From contig NZ_LQOM01000024.1 of assembly GCF_002101595.1 (NCBI RefSeq), positions 285,955-349,954 on the forward strand: DNA of 64,000 nucleotides. Direction: 5' to 3'. A program made the translations under genes and the position numbers. Source of the stretch: Mycobacterium celatum (GTDB lineage: Bacteria; Actinomycetota; Actinomycetes; Mycobacteriales; Mycobacteriaceae). This document shows, piece after piece, positions 9,909 through 18,247 of this stretch (position 1 is the first letter of the stretch; each line of letters starts with the position of its first letter). The notes beneath the pieces were generated by a model. It saw only the letters and a list, made by a program, of their open reading frames with translations, ran no database searches and was not told the origin of the DNA.

Positions 9909-10042
9909 GCTCACCCGTAGCGACCAGGTCAGGTCGTGCCGCGGGCCTAAAAGAGGGTACAGCCCGGGCCGCAACGCGACCAAACCGCGTGGCGCTCACG
10001 CGGACGTGTCGCGCAGAACCGCAGAACTACCCGGGATCGGGA

Positions 10043-10261
10043 CTACCCGGTACTCCGGGATCCCCGGGGGTTCAAGGCGCCGAGGTCGAACGGGTCTTCC
10101 TCTTCCTGGGCGTCCGGCGACGGTTCTGGGGCGGCAGAGCTATTGACGAGGGTCCGAAGCGCAAGATTGACCGCTTCCCGGGCACTCCGAAGGTGATACC
10201 GGCGTATCACCTCGTCGACCAGGGTCTGATCAATCTCGATCTCAACCTTGGCAAACGACAT
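10043..10261 (-). CDS. VapB-type antitoxin, apparently orphan
   Basis: A 72-residue ribbon-helix-helix antitoxin of the VapB type (VEIEIDQTLVDEVIRRY, then SAREAVNLALRTLV) followed by an acidic disordered tail (DAQEEEDPFDLGALNP). In complete modules the tail binds a VapC PIN toxin encoded immediately downstream. Here the downstream 134 nt to tRNA-Thr encode no PIN protein. It may be a solitary regulator or cross-react with another VapC. A small conserved gene occupies the same position in M. tuberculosis; the exact equivalence is not certain. Confidence 0.75.
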   Translation of the reverse strand: MSFAKVEIEIDQTLVDEVIRRYHLRSAREAVNLALRTLVNSSAAPEPSPDAQEEEDPFDLGALNPRGSRSTG

Positions 10262-10365
10262 AATTCAACGATACCCAGTCGACCGGCTCGCCAACCAGCA
10301 AAATTCGGCCCAAACCCGCAGGCAGGCCCCGTGAGGCAGCACACAGCGCGTCGTAGTCTGGGGGC

Positions 10366-11082
10366 GTGGCTGACTCGGACCGCTTGTACTTTCGCCAACT
10401 GCTTTCCGGACGCGATTTCGCCGCCGGCGACATGTTCGCATCGCAGATGCGCAACTTCGCCTACCTGATCGGCGACCGCCAGACCGGCGACGCCGTGGTG
10501 GTCGACCCGGCCTATGCGGCCGGGGATCTGCTCGACGCGCTCGAGGCCGACGGCATGCATCTGTTCGGGGTGCTGGTCACCCATCACCACCCGGATCATG
10601 TCGGCGGGTCGATGATGGGCTTCGAACTCAAGGGGCTGGCCGAGCTGCTGGAACGCGCCAGCGTGCCCGTTCACGTCAATTCCCATGAGGCGCAGTGGGT
10701 TTCGCGGATCACCGGGATCTCCATGGGAGATCTGACCGCACATCAGCATGGCGACAAGGTCAGCGTCGGCGACATCGAGATCGAGCTTCTGCACACCCCC
10801 GGTCACACGCCGGGCAGCCAGTGTTTCTTGCTCGACGGCCGGCTGGTCGCCGGTGACACGCTGTTTCTGGAAGGCTGCGGACGCACCGACTTTCCCGGCG
10901 GGGACTCCGACGAGATGTATCGCAGCCTGCAACAGCTCGCGCAGCTTCCCGGCGACCCGACGGTGTTTCCCGGGCACTGGTATTCGGCCGAGCCGAGCGC
11001 GTCGCTGTCGGAGGTCAAACGCACCAACTACGTGTACCGGCCCGCCAACCTCGATCAGTGGCGCATGCTGATGGGCGGCTGA
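10366..11082 (+). CDS. hydroxyacylglutathione-hydrolase-like metallo-beta-lactamase protein (glyoxalase II)
   Basis: A 238-residue metallo-beta-lactamase-fold hydrolase. The zinc motif THHHPDHVGG (about residues 71-80), HTPGHTPGS with a second metal His, the bridging Asp in VAGDTLF, and the FPGHW His complete a two-metal site. GTG start 10366; a TAGTCT -10-like hexamer lies only about 6 nt before it, so the message may be leaderless. Orthologue by position of Rv0634c. Mycobacteria lack glutathione, so the thiol ester substrate is probably a mycothiol or other conjugate (inference). Confidence 0.88.
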   Translation: MADSDRLYFRQLLSGRDFAAGDMFASQMRNFAYLIGDRQTGDAVVVDPAYAAGDLLDALEADGMHLFGVLVTHHHPDHVGGSMMGFELKGLAELLERASVPVHVNSHEAQWVSRITGISMGDLTAHQHGDKVSVGDIEIELLHTPGHTPGSQCFLLDGRLVAGDTLFLEGCGRTDFPGGDSDEMYRSLQQLAQLPGDPTVFPGHWYSAEPSASLSEVKRTNYVYRPANLDQWRMLMGG

Positions 11083-11145
11083 GCGGGCCTTTAAGATCGC
11101 ACCAACGTAGGACCACACGGCGGCCAAGGCGGAGGGTGGATTCTC

Positions 11146-11973
11146 TTGAGCTGGATCCAGGACCGCTGGCATGAGCTGGTCACGGCGGGCTCGACAACCT
11201 GGTTGGCGTTGGGTACCTGGGCCGTGCTCGCGGTCGGGGTGTTCGCGCTGTTCTGGGCCAATCGGCAGGTCCGGCGCGACCGCGAGCTGTCCGTCGAGGA
11301 GACCCGTCCGCACGTCGGGATGTTCATGGAGCCGCACGCCGCGGATTGGCACGTGATGGAACTGGTGGTGCGCAACTTCGGCAGGACCGCGGCCTACAAC
11401 ATCCGCTTCGCGTTTCCGCACCCGCCCACCGTCGCCGCCTACGAGAACACCTCCGACGGCTACGCGGACGTCGTCGAACTGCACCTGCCCGACGAGTTGG
11501 CGACGCTGGCGCCGAACCAGGAATGGCGCACGGTGTGGGATTCGGCGATCGAGCGTGCCGAACTCGGCGACGACATCGAGTCCCGTTTCACCGGCACGGT
11601 GACCTACTACGACCGCCCGGACGCGCGGCCGCGCTGGAAGTTCTGGCGGCCCGCCCGGCGCCAGTTCGAGACGCAGGTGGTGCTGGATTGGGGTGCGCTG
11701 CCGCCGGTTCAGCGGGTCGAGCTGATGTCGACGCACGATTTGGCCAAGCGGGAAAAGCAGAAGCTGGAACTGCTGCGCGGCGTGCTGAGGTACTTCCACT
11801 ACGCCAGCACCGAGCCCCGCCCCGACGTGTTCCGCAGCGAGATCGAACGGATCAATCGCGCGGCGGACGAAAACCAGCGACGGTGGCGCGCCCGCCAGCA
11901 GCTCGACGACCCGACAGACGTCCACCTGCGCTGGGGCCAGCCCGAACAGGCGGTCGGCAAGCACCGGGTCTGA
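11146..11973 (+). CDS. conserved membrane-anchored hypothetical protein (Rv0633c-like position)
   Basis: A 275-residue protein with one N-terminal membrane helix (about residues 18-38, WLALGTWAVLAVGVFALFW) and a soluble remainder rich in beta structure (ELVVRNFGRTAAYNIRFAF). A charged helical C-terminus (FRSEIERINRAADENQRRW) follows. TTG start at 11146, preceded by GGAGGG at 11131-11136. Similar one-helix proteins occur in phage-derived and chromosomal loci of mycobacteria. Its place between glyoxalase II and echA3 is that of Rv0633c. Function unknown. Confidence 0.75.
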   Translation: MSWIQDRWHELVTAGSTTWLALGTWAVLAVGVFALFWANRQVRRDRELSVEETRPHVGMFMEPHAADWHVMELVVRNFGRTAAYNIRFAFPHPPTVAAYENTSDGYADVVELHLPDELATLAPNQEWRTVWDSAIERAELGDDIESRFTGTVTYYDRPDARPRWKFWRPARRQFETQVVLDWGALPPVQRVELMSTHDLAKREKQKLELLRGVLRYFHYASTEPRPDVFRSEIERINRAADENQRRWRARQQLDDPTDVHLRWGQPEQAVGKHRV

Positions 11974-11999
11974 CTGGCGCCGTGGTTCAATCGACTCCC

Positions 12000-12695
12000 A
12001 TGGGCAGCCCGGTCAGTTATCGCCACGACGAAGCCATCGCGGTCATCACGATGGACGACGGCAAGGTCAACGCGCTGGGCCCTGCCATGCAGCAGGCGCT
12101 GAACGACGCGCTCGACAACGCCGACCGCGACGACGTCGGCGCCGTGGTGATCACCGGAAACGACCGGGTGTTTTCCGCCGGGTTCGACCTGAAGATCATG
12201 ACGTCCCGCGAGGCGCAGCCGGCGATCGACATGCTCCAGGGCGGATTCGAGCTGAGCCACCGGCTGCTGTCCTACCCCAAGCCGGTGGTGATGGCCTGTA
12301 CCGGCCACGCGATCGCGATGGGCGCGTTCCTGCTGTCCAGCGGCGATCATCGGATTGCCGCGCCGGCCTACAACATTCAGGCCAACGAGGTCGCGATCGG
12401 CATGACGATTCCCTATGCGGCCCTGGAGATCATGAAGCTGCGGCTGACGCCGTCGGCGTATCAGCAGGCCGCCGGGCTGGCCAAGACGTTCTTCGGCGAA
12501 ACCGCCGTCGCCGCCGGCTTTGTCGACGAGATCGTGATGCCCGACATGGTGCGCGACCGCGCCGTGGAAGCCGCGCGCGAATTCGCCACCCTGAACCAGA
12601 AGGCCCACGCCGCGACGAAGTTGCGGACCAGGGCCGACGCGTTGACCGGCATCCGCGCCGGAATCGACGGCATGGCGGCGGAGTTCGGGCTGTAA
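12000..12695 (+). CDS. echA3: enoyl-CoA hydratase EchA3
   Basis: A 231-residue crotonase-fold protein. The block DDGKVNALGPAMQQALNDAL and the oxyanion loop segment FSAGFDLKIMTS are present, followed by GHAIAMGAFLLSSGDHRIA and YNIQANEVAIGMTIPYAALE. These match EchA3 of M. tuberculosis (also 231 residues). Canonical hydratases have two catalytic Glu residues; the Glu in ANEVAIG is one candidate. The family includes hydratases, isomerases and hydrolases, so the exact reaction is uncertain. Start at ATG 12000, 26 nt after the previous gene; convergent with the patatin gene (7-nt gap). Confidence 0.93.
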   Translation: MGSPVSYRHDEAIAVITMDDGKVNALGPAMQQALNDALDNADRDDVGAVVITGNDRVFSAGFDLKIMTSREAQPAIDMLQGGFELSHRLLSYPKPVVMACTGHAIAMGAFLLSSGDHRIAAPAYNIQANEVAIGMTIPYAALEIMKLRLTPSAYQQAAGLAKTFFGETAVAAGFVDEIVMPDMVRDRAVEAAREFATLNQKAHAATKLRTRADALTGIRAGIDGMAAEFGL

Positions 12696-12702
12696 CGACC
12701 AG

Positions 12703-13698
12703 CTAGGGCCGTCGATAGCTTTCCCGGTACTGCGTCCAGTTCCAGGTGGACAGGAACGCCTGCGCCGCCTCGTAGCCTTTCTGGTAGAGCGCTTCCATCT
12801 GTTCCCGCGAGATGTCGAAGTCCAGGAAGCCGACGTTGGTGGAGTCCACCCGGATCGCGCGGGCGCTGACCCACGGCTGGTTGAGGTAGGCCTGATCACG
12901 ACCGACGATCATCGTGGTGATCAGGTCCTCGAGCAGCGTCGGGCCGCCGAGCCAGTGCAGGGGTTTCAGCGCGGGGATCACTTTGTCGTTGCCCTGCGGC
13001 AGGTTCGGGAGCACGGTGATGCCGAAGGTGGGCCAGCGCGGCGGTTTGCCGTCGGGCCGGTCGAACGAATCGATCGGGAAGTTCGACAGCATGCCCCCGT
13101 CGACCAGCGTCGACGTCAGGCCGCCGGCGCTTTTGAGTTTCACCGTGCGGAAGAAGAACGGGATCGACATCGAGGCCCGCACCGCGTCGGCGACCTGCTG
13201 CTCGTCGGGGTCCAGCCCGTAGAGCCGGCGGTAGTCCCACGGCAGCCGGACCAACTGGCCGGTGGTCACGTCGGCCACGGTGACCACCAACCGGTAGCGC
13301 CGCTCCGGCAGCACGTAATCGTCGTCGAAGGCCAGATCCCCGAAAGTGCTGACCCCGAGGTTCTTCAGCTCGGAGCGGATCCACTCGTGCGCGAAATCGC
13401 CTTTGTAGATCCCTTCTTCGCTGAGCAGGCCCCAGGCCGGGCCCAGCAGCGGGATTCGTTCGATCGGTCCCGCGTCGAGGAATTTGCGGTAGGGCACCGT
13501 CATCGTCAGGTGCCTGACTTCTTCCGGAGTCAGCTGGTCGTAGCCGGCGGCCAGGATCGCGCCGACGATCGAGCCGGCCGATGTGCCCGAGACGCGCGGG
13601 ATTTGGTAGCCGGCCTCCATCAGTGCGACGACGGCGCCCACCAGGCCGATGCCCTTGACACCGCCACCGGACAGCACAAGGTCTGTGGTGTTGTTCAC
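12703..13698 (-). CDS. patatin-like phospholipase
   Basis: A 331-residue patatin. The oxyanion glycine loop GGGVKGIG is at residues 11-18, the nucleophile is in GTSAG (Ser40) and the catalytic Asp is in DGG (Asp200). Such Ser-Asp dyad enzymes cleave acyl esters of phospholipids or other lipids. There is no signal peptide, so it is probably cytoplasmic or peripherally membrane bound. Its GTG start overlaps the TGA of cynS by 3 nt, making the two translationally coupled. Confidence 0.9.
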   Translation of the reverse strand: MNNTTDLVLSGGGVKGIGLVGAVVALMEAGYQIPRVSGTSAGSIVGAILAAGYDQLTPEEVRHLTMTVPYRKFLDAGPIERIPLLGPAWGLLSEEGIYKGDFAHEWIRSELKNLGVSTFGDLAFDDDYVLPERRYRLVVTVADVTTGQLVRLPWDYRRLYGLDPDEQQVADAVRASMSIPFFFRTVKLKSAGGLTSTLVDGGMLSNFPIDSFDRPDGKPPRWPTFGITVLPNLPQGNDKVIPALKPLHWLGGPTLLEDLITTMIVGRDQAYLNQPWVSARAIRVDSTNVGFLDFDISREQMEALYQKGYEAAQAFLSTWNWTQYRESYRRP

Positions 13699-14153
13699 TG
13701 AGCCCCTCCCGAAACCCAGTCGTAGGGAAGGAATTTCCCGTCGAACGTCACCACCACCCGATCACCCGTCGGGTGCGGCTTCTTCTCCACCTCGACGCTG
13801 AAGTTGATCGCGCTCATGATCCCGTCGCCGAACTGCTCGTGGATCAGCTCCTTGATTGCGGGCCCGTAAACCTGAAGGGCTTCGTAGAAGCGGTAGATGG
13901 TCGGGTCGGTGGGCACCGCGGTGGGCAGGCCGCCGCGCATCGGCACTGCGGCCAACACCGCGACGGCCGACTCGTCGAGCCCCAGCATGTCGACGAGCAC
14001 CTTGCCCAGTTCGGTGGGAATGGGATGCTGTCCCAGCAGCGCGGACGTGGTCCACACCACCGGCCGGCCGATGGCGTCGGCCAGCTCCTGCCAGGTCAAC
14101 CCTTTGGCCAGGCGCGCGACGACGATCTGTTCGGTGATCTCGTTTCTGGTCAT
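13695..14153 (-). CDS. cynS: cyanate hydratase (cyanase)
   Basis: A 152-residue protein with an N-terminal helix-turn-helix-like part (KGLTWQELADAIGRPVVW) and the C-terminal cyanase domain. The latter contains DPTIYRFYEALQVYGPAIKELIHEQFGDGIMSAI, read in pieces YRFYEALQVYG and EQFGDGIMSAINF. The catalytic Arg, Glu and Ser of cyanase fall in these blocks. Cyanase converts cyanate and bicarbonate to carbamate and CO2. Start at ATG 14153 (MTRNEITEQIVVARL), the usual cyanase start. Coupling to a patatin gene is unusual. Confidence 0.92.
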   Translation of the reverse strand: MTRNEITEQIVVARLAKGLTWQELADAIGRPVVWTTSALLGQHPIPTELGKVLVDMLGLDESAVAVLAAVPMRGGLPTAVPTDPTIYRFYEALQVYGPAIKELIHEQFGDGIMSAINFSVEVEKKPHPTGDRVVVTFDGKFLPYDWVSGGAQ

Positions 14154-14169
14154 GCCTACCAGCATGCTC

Positions 14170-14952
14170 CTAGCCCGGCTTGGTCGCCGTCACCAGACGC
14201 GTCGCGGCCCAGGGGCCGCCGTACCACATCCGCCAGCCGAGATTGCGGCGTTGCACGTCGCACCACCCGAGTTCGCGTAAATGAGCGGCGTGGCGCCGGG
14301 TCTCCCACAGGTCCGCGATCGCGAGACGACCACTCGGGCGCAGCACCCTGACCGCCTCGCGCAGCGCCTGCCGCCGACCGTCGCGCGTCGGAATGTTGTG
14401 GATCGCAAGGCTGCTCACGATCACGTCGAAACTGTTGTCGTCGAAGGGAAGCACGGTCATGTCGGCGGTGCGGACCTCGACGCGGTCTCCCACCTTCTCC
14501 AGGTCCGCGTTTTTCAGCGTGGCCGACGGCGAGTTGTCGGTCTGGTCGGCGCGCCACAGGTCGATGCCGATCGCGTGACCGCGCGGAAGCCGCTTGGCCG
14601 CCGCCAGCAGTACGGCGCCGCGACCGCAGCCGAGGTCGAGCACCGTCTCGTCGCCCCGCAGCTGCAGCTCGTCGAGAATCCGTTCCCACACCACGAACTT
14701 GCCGGCCCGCGTGGCGTAGAGGTAAAGCGTTGTGTGGGCGGCGATTCCAAGCCCCCCGGCGCCGGCCAGCGCTGCCTTGTGCCGCTTGCCCTTCGCCCAG
14801 CTGACCGCGGCCCACAGCAGCAGCGCAACGGCTTGGACAGCCAGACCACCGAACTGCACGCCCGCCGGCACGGTCTTGAACGATCCGTCGATCCCGTACT
14901 CGCCCTTGTGGCGCACAGTGCGCCGCGCGCGAATCGCATCCCAGGTTTCCAT
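14170..14952 (-). CDS. class I SAM-dependent methyltransferase with N-terminal membrane helices
   Basis: A 260-residue protein. Residues about 35-75 hold two hydrophobic segments (FGGLAVQAVALLLWAAVSW; HKAALAGAGGLGIAAHTTL), then the SAM motif VLDLGCGRGAVLLAAAKR and DDNSFDVIVSSLAIHNI. The substrate is unknown; the membrane segments point to a lipid or membrane-associated acceptor. It lies 16 nt upstream of cynS on the same strand and could head a methyltransferase-cynS-patatin operon. It is divergent from recC (46-nt gap). Confidence 0.85.
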   Translation of the reverse strand: METWDAIRARRTVRHKGEYGIDGSFKTVPAGVQFGGLAVQAVALLLWAAVSWAKGKRHKAALAGAGGLGIAAHTTLYLYATRAGKFVVWERILDELQLRGDETVLDLGCGRGAVLLAAAKRLPRGHAIGIDLWRADQTDNSPSATLKNADLEKVGDRVEVRTADMTVLPFDDNSFDVIVSSLAIHNIPTRDGRRQALREAVRVLRPSGRLAIADLWETRRHAAHLRELGWCDVQRRNLGWRMWYGGPWAATRLVTATKPG

Positions 14953-14998
14953 CTCAATCGCTCCCTCGTCCGCCCCGGCCGTCTAGGGTGGCACCCCA

Positions 14999-17900
14999 AT
15001 GGCGCTTCATCTTCACCGTGCCGAACGTACCGATTTGCTCGCCGACGGGCTCGGTGCCCTGCTGGCCGACCCGCTGCCCGACCCGTTCGCCGAGGAACTG
15101 GTGCTGGTCCCGGCGCGCGGGGTCGAGCGGTGGCTGAGCCAGCGGCTCGCGCAGAGGCTCGGGGTGTGCGCGGGGGTGACATTCCGCAGCCCGGCTTCGC
15201 TGATCGCCGAGATCACCGGGACGGTCGACGACGATCCGTGGTCGCCGGAGGCCCTGACGTGGCCGCTGCTGGAGGTCATCGACTGCTCGCTCGACGAGCC
15301 GTGGTGTCGCACGCTGGCAACGCATCTGGGCCACTGGGACGACGACGACCTGCGCCGCGGCCGGCGCTATTCGGTGGCGCGACGGCTCGCGGGACTGTTC
15401 GCCTCGTACGCCCGGCAGCGTCCGCGGCTGCTCGTCGACTGGCTCGACGGGCGCACCGCGGACCTTGATGCCGACCTCGCCTGGCAACCGAAATTGTGGC
15501 GGGCGCTGGTGGCGGCGGTACCCGCCGACCCGCCGCACATCCGGCACCACAAGACCGTCGCCCGGCTGCGCGAGGGCCCGACCGACCTGCCGGCGCGGCT
15601 GTCGTTGTTCGGGCACACTCGGCTGGCCTGCACAGAGGTGGAGCTGCTCGACGCGCTGGCCACCCACCACGACCTGCACCTGTGGCTGCCACATCCCAGC
15701 GACGAGCTGTGGCGGGCATTGCAGGACGTGCACGGCGCGGTGCCCCGCGGTGAGGACACCAGCCGGCACGCGGCGCGGCATCCGCTGCTCGAAACTCTCG
15801 GCCGGGATCTGCGCGAGCTGCAACGCGGCCTGCCGGCTCACCCTGCGACCGACGAATACCTCAGCGGCGCAACCAAACCCGGCACACTGTTGGGCTGGCT
15901 GCAGTCCGACATCGCGGCCAACGCCGTGCAGCCAGAAGGCCGCGTCCTTGCCGCCGGCGATCGCTCGGTGCAGGTGCACAGCTGCCACGGACCGGCCCGG
16001 CAGGTGGACGTGCTGCGCGAGGTGCTGCTCGGCCTGCTGGAAGACGACCCGACGCTGGAGCCGCGGGACATCGTGGTGATGTGCCCGGACATCGAAACCT
16101 ATGCGCCGTTGATTGTCGCCAGCTTCGGGCTCGGTGAGAGCGCCGGCGGCAGCCACCCGGCGCACCGTCTGCGGGTTCGGCTCGCCGACCGTGCGCTCAC
16201 CCAGACCAACCCGTTGCTTGCGACGGCGGCGGAACTGCTCGCCATCGCGGGCACCCGGGCCACCGCCAGCCAGGTGCTCAACCTTGCCCAAACCCCGCCG
16301 GTGCGTGCGCGATTCAGGTTCACCGACGACGACCTCGAGGCCATCACCGATTGGGTCCGCGACTCCAACATCCGGTGGGGCTTCGACCGCGACCATCGCG
16401 CGCCCTACGGCCTCGACCACATCGTGCACAACACGTGGCGGTTCGGGCTCGACCGCATTCTGGTGGGCGTGGCGATGTCCGACGACTCCCCGGACTGGCT
16501 GGACACCGCGCTGCCGCTCGACGACGTCGGCAGCAACAAAGTGGAGCTCGCCGGCCGGCTCGCCGAGTTCGTGGCCCGGCTGCAATCGGCCGTCGACGCG
16601 CTCAGCGGGCTGCGGCCGTTGACCGAGTGGCTGGACGCGCTGCGCGATGGGGTAGCGAGACTGACCAGCTCGGAGGAAGCGTGGCAGGCCGGCCAGCTGC
16701 AGCGCGAGTTCGCAAACGTGTTGCAGGAGGCTGGTTCTCGGGGTGACACACTTTTGCGGCTGCCCGACGTGCGTGCGCTGCTGGCCGGGCATCTGGCCGG
16801 ACGGCCCACCCGGGCCAACTTCCGCACCGGCACACTGACGGTGTGCACCATGGTGCCGATGCGATCGGTCCCGCACCGGGTGGTGTGCCTGGTCGGGCTC
16901 GACGACGGGGTCTTCCCGCGGGTTCACCTGCCCGACGGCGACGACGCGCTGGCCCGCTGTCCGATGACGGGTGAGCGCGACATTCGCTCCGAGGACCGGC
17001 AATTGCTGCTCGACGCCGTCTGCGCGGCCGGCCAGACCCTGGTGATCACCTACACCGGCGCCGACGAACACACCGGTCACCACCGCCCGCCGGCGGTGCC
17101 GCTGGTCGAATTGCTCGACGCGCTGGACCAGACCACCGAGCAACCCGTGCGCGGACGTATCGTCGTCGAGCATCCGTTGCAGCCGTTCGACCTTCGCAAC
17201 GTCACGCCCGGCGCCCTGGTGCCGGAGAAGCCGTTCACGTTCGACCCCACCGCGCTGGTAGCGGCGAAAGCCGCCGCCGGACAACGACATCCCAAACGCC
17301 CGTTCCTGGCGCGTCCGCTGGCGGAGCCACCGCAAGACGATGTCGTGCTGGCCGACCTTCTCACGTTCTTCAAGGACCCGGTCAAGGGTTTCTTCCGCGC
17401 GCTCGATTTCACCCTGCCGTGGGACGTCGACGAGGTCAAAGACGACATGCCCGTCGACATCAATGCCCTGGAAACGTGGACGGTGGGCGACCGGATGCTG
17501 CGCGACATGTTGCGCGGTCTGCACCCCGACACCGCAGCGCACCGCGAGTGGCGTCGCGGAGCGCTGCCGCCCGGCCAGCTCGGGAAGCGCAAGGCGTGCG
17601 AAATCCGCGACGAGGCAAAGCAACTCGCCGCGGCTGCCCTGAGGCTTCGCCAGGACGACCCAGACGCGCACGATGTCGACATCGGCCTGGACGGCGGGCG
17701 TCGGCTCACCGGCACCGTGGCGGAGGTCTTCGGCGACCGAACGGTGTCGGTGACGTATTCCAAACTCAACTGCAAGCACCTGCTGCAGGCCTGGATTCCG
17801 TTGGTGGCGTTGGCGGCGCACCAACCGGACCGGCCGTGGCGGGCGTCGTGCATCGGCCGCGACAGGCGAGCCAACCGGATCCTGCACCGCGTCCTGGTTC

Positions 17901-18247
17901 CGCCGCCGGACCCGGTCGGGGTGCTGCGCGACTTGGTGCTGCTCTACGACAACGGCCGGCGTGAGCCACTGCCGCTGCCGCTGCGCACCTCACACGCGTG
18001 GGCCGACGCCCGTGCGTGCGGCAACGACCCGTTCGATGCCGCGCTGCGGCGGTGGAAATCGACCAACTACTACAAGGGGGAAGCCGAGGACGAGGCCCAC
18101 AAGTACGTGTGGCCGCATCGCCGGCTCGAGGACATCCTGGGCACACCGCGTCCCGGTGAGGAGACCGACGGCGAGAACACCCGGCTGGGTGCGCTGGCCG
18201 CGCGGCTGTGGCTGCCGCTGATTCGGGCCGAACGGGAACCGGACTGA
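14999..18247 (+). CDS. recC: exodeoxyribonuclease V subunit gamma RecC
   Basis: A 1082-residue RecC. The N-terminal block ALHLHRAERTDLLADGLGALL and the segment EELVLVPARGVERWLSQRLA are family hallmarks, as is the central MCPDIETYAPLI and VVCLVGLDDGVFPR. RecC recognises Chi and holds the split strands in RecBCD. In mycobacteria RecBCD serves mainly single-strand annealing, while AdnAB does end resection. Its TGA overlaps the ATG of recB by 1 nt. Length is close to that of M. tuberculosis RecC. Confidence 0.96.
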   Translation: MALHLHRAERTDLLADGLGALLADPLPDPFAEELVLVPARGVERWLSQRLAQRLGVCAGVTFRSPASLIAEITGTVDDDPWSPEALTWPLLEVIDCSLDEPWCRTLATHLGHWDDDDLRRGRRYSVARRLAGLFASYARQRPRLLVDWLDGRTADLDADLAWQPKLWRALVAAVPADPPHIRHHKTVARLREGPTDLPARLSLFGHTRLACTEVELLDALATHHDLHLWLPHPSDELWRALQDVHGAVPRGEDTSRHAARHPLLETLGRDLRELQRGLPAHPATDEYLSGATKPGTLLGWLQSDIAANAVQPEGRVLAAGDRSVQVHSCHGPARQVDVLREVLLGLLEDDPTLEPRDIVVMCPDIETYAPLIVASFGLGESAGGSHPAHRLRVRLADRALTQTNPLLATAAELLAIAGTRATASQVLNLAQTPPVRARFRFTDDDLEAITDWVRDSNIRWGFDRDHRAPYGLDHIVHNTWRFGLDRILVGVAMSDDSPDWLDTALPLDDVGSNKVELAGRLAEFVARLQSAVDALSGLRPLTEWLDALRDGVARLTSSEEAWQAGQLQREFANVLQEAGSRGDTLLRLPDVRALLAGHLAGRPTRANFRTGTLTVCTMVPMRSVPHRVVCLVGLDDGVFPRVHLPDGDDALARCPMTGERDIRSEDRQLLLDAVCAAGQTLVITYTGADEHTGHHRPPAVPLVELLDALDQTTEQPVRGRIVVEHPLQPFDLRNVTPGALVPEKPFTFDPTALVAAKAAAGQRHPKRPFLARPLAEPPQDDVVLADLLTFFKDPVKGFFRALDFTLPWDVDEVKDDMPVDINALETWTVGDRMLRDMLRGLHPDTAAHREWRRGALPPGQLGKRKACEIRDEAKQLAAAALRLRQDDPDAHDVDIGLDGGRRLTGTVAEVFGDRTVSVTYSKLNCKHLLQAWIPLVALAAHQPDRPWRASCIGRDRRANRILHRVLVPPPDPVGVLRDLVLLYDNGRREPLPLPLRTSHAWADARACGNDPFDAALRRWKSTNYYKGEAEDEAHKYVWPHRRLEDILGTPRPGEETDGENTRLGALAARLWLPLIRAEREPD

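Noticed and set aside
10207..11964. 585-codon minus-strand frame
   Set aside because: Antisense to glyoxalase II and the Rv0633c-like gene; no recognisable domain.
14954..17887. 977-codon open frame on the minus strand
   Set aside because: Lies wholly opposite recC; the long opening reflects the high GC content, and the translation has no motif.
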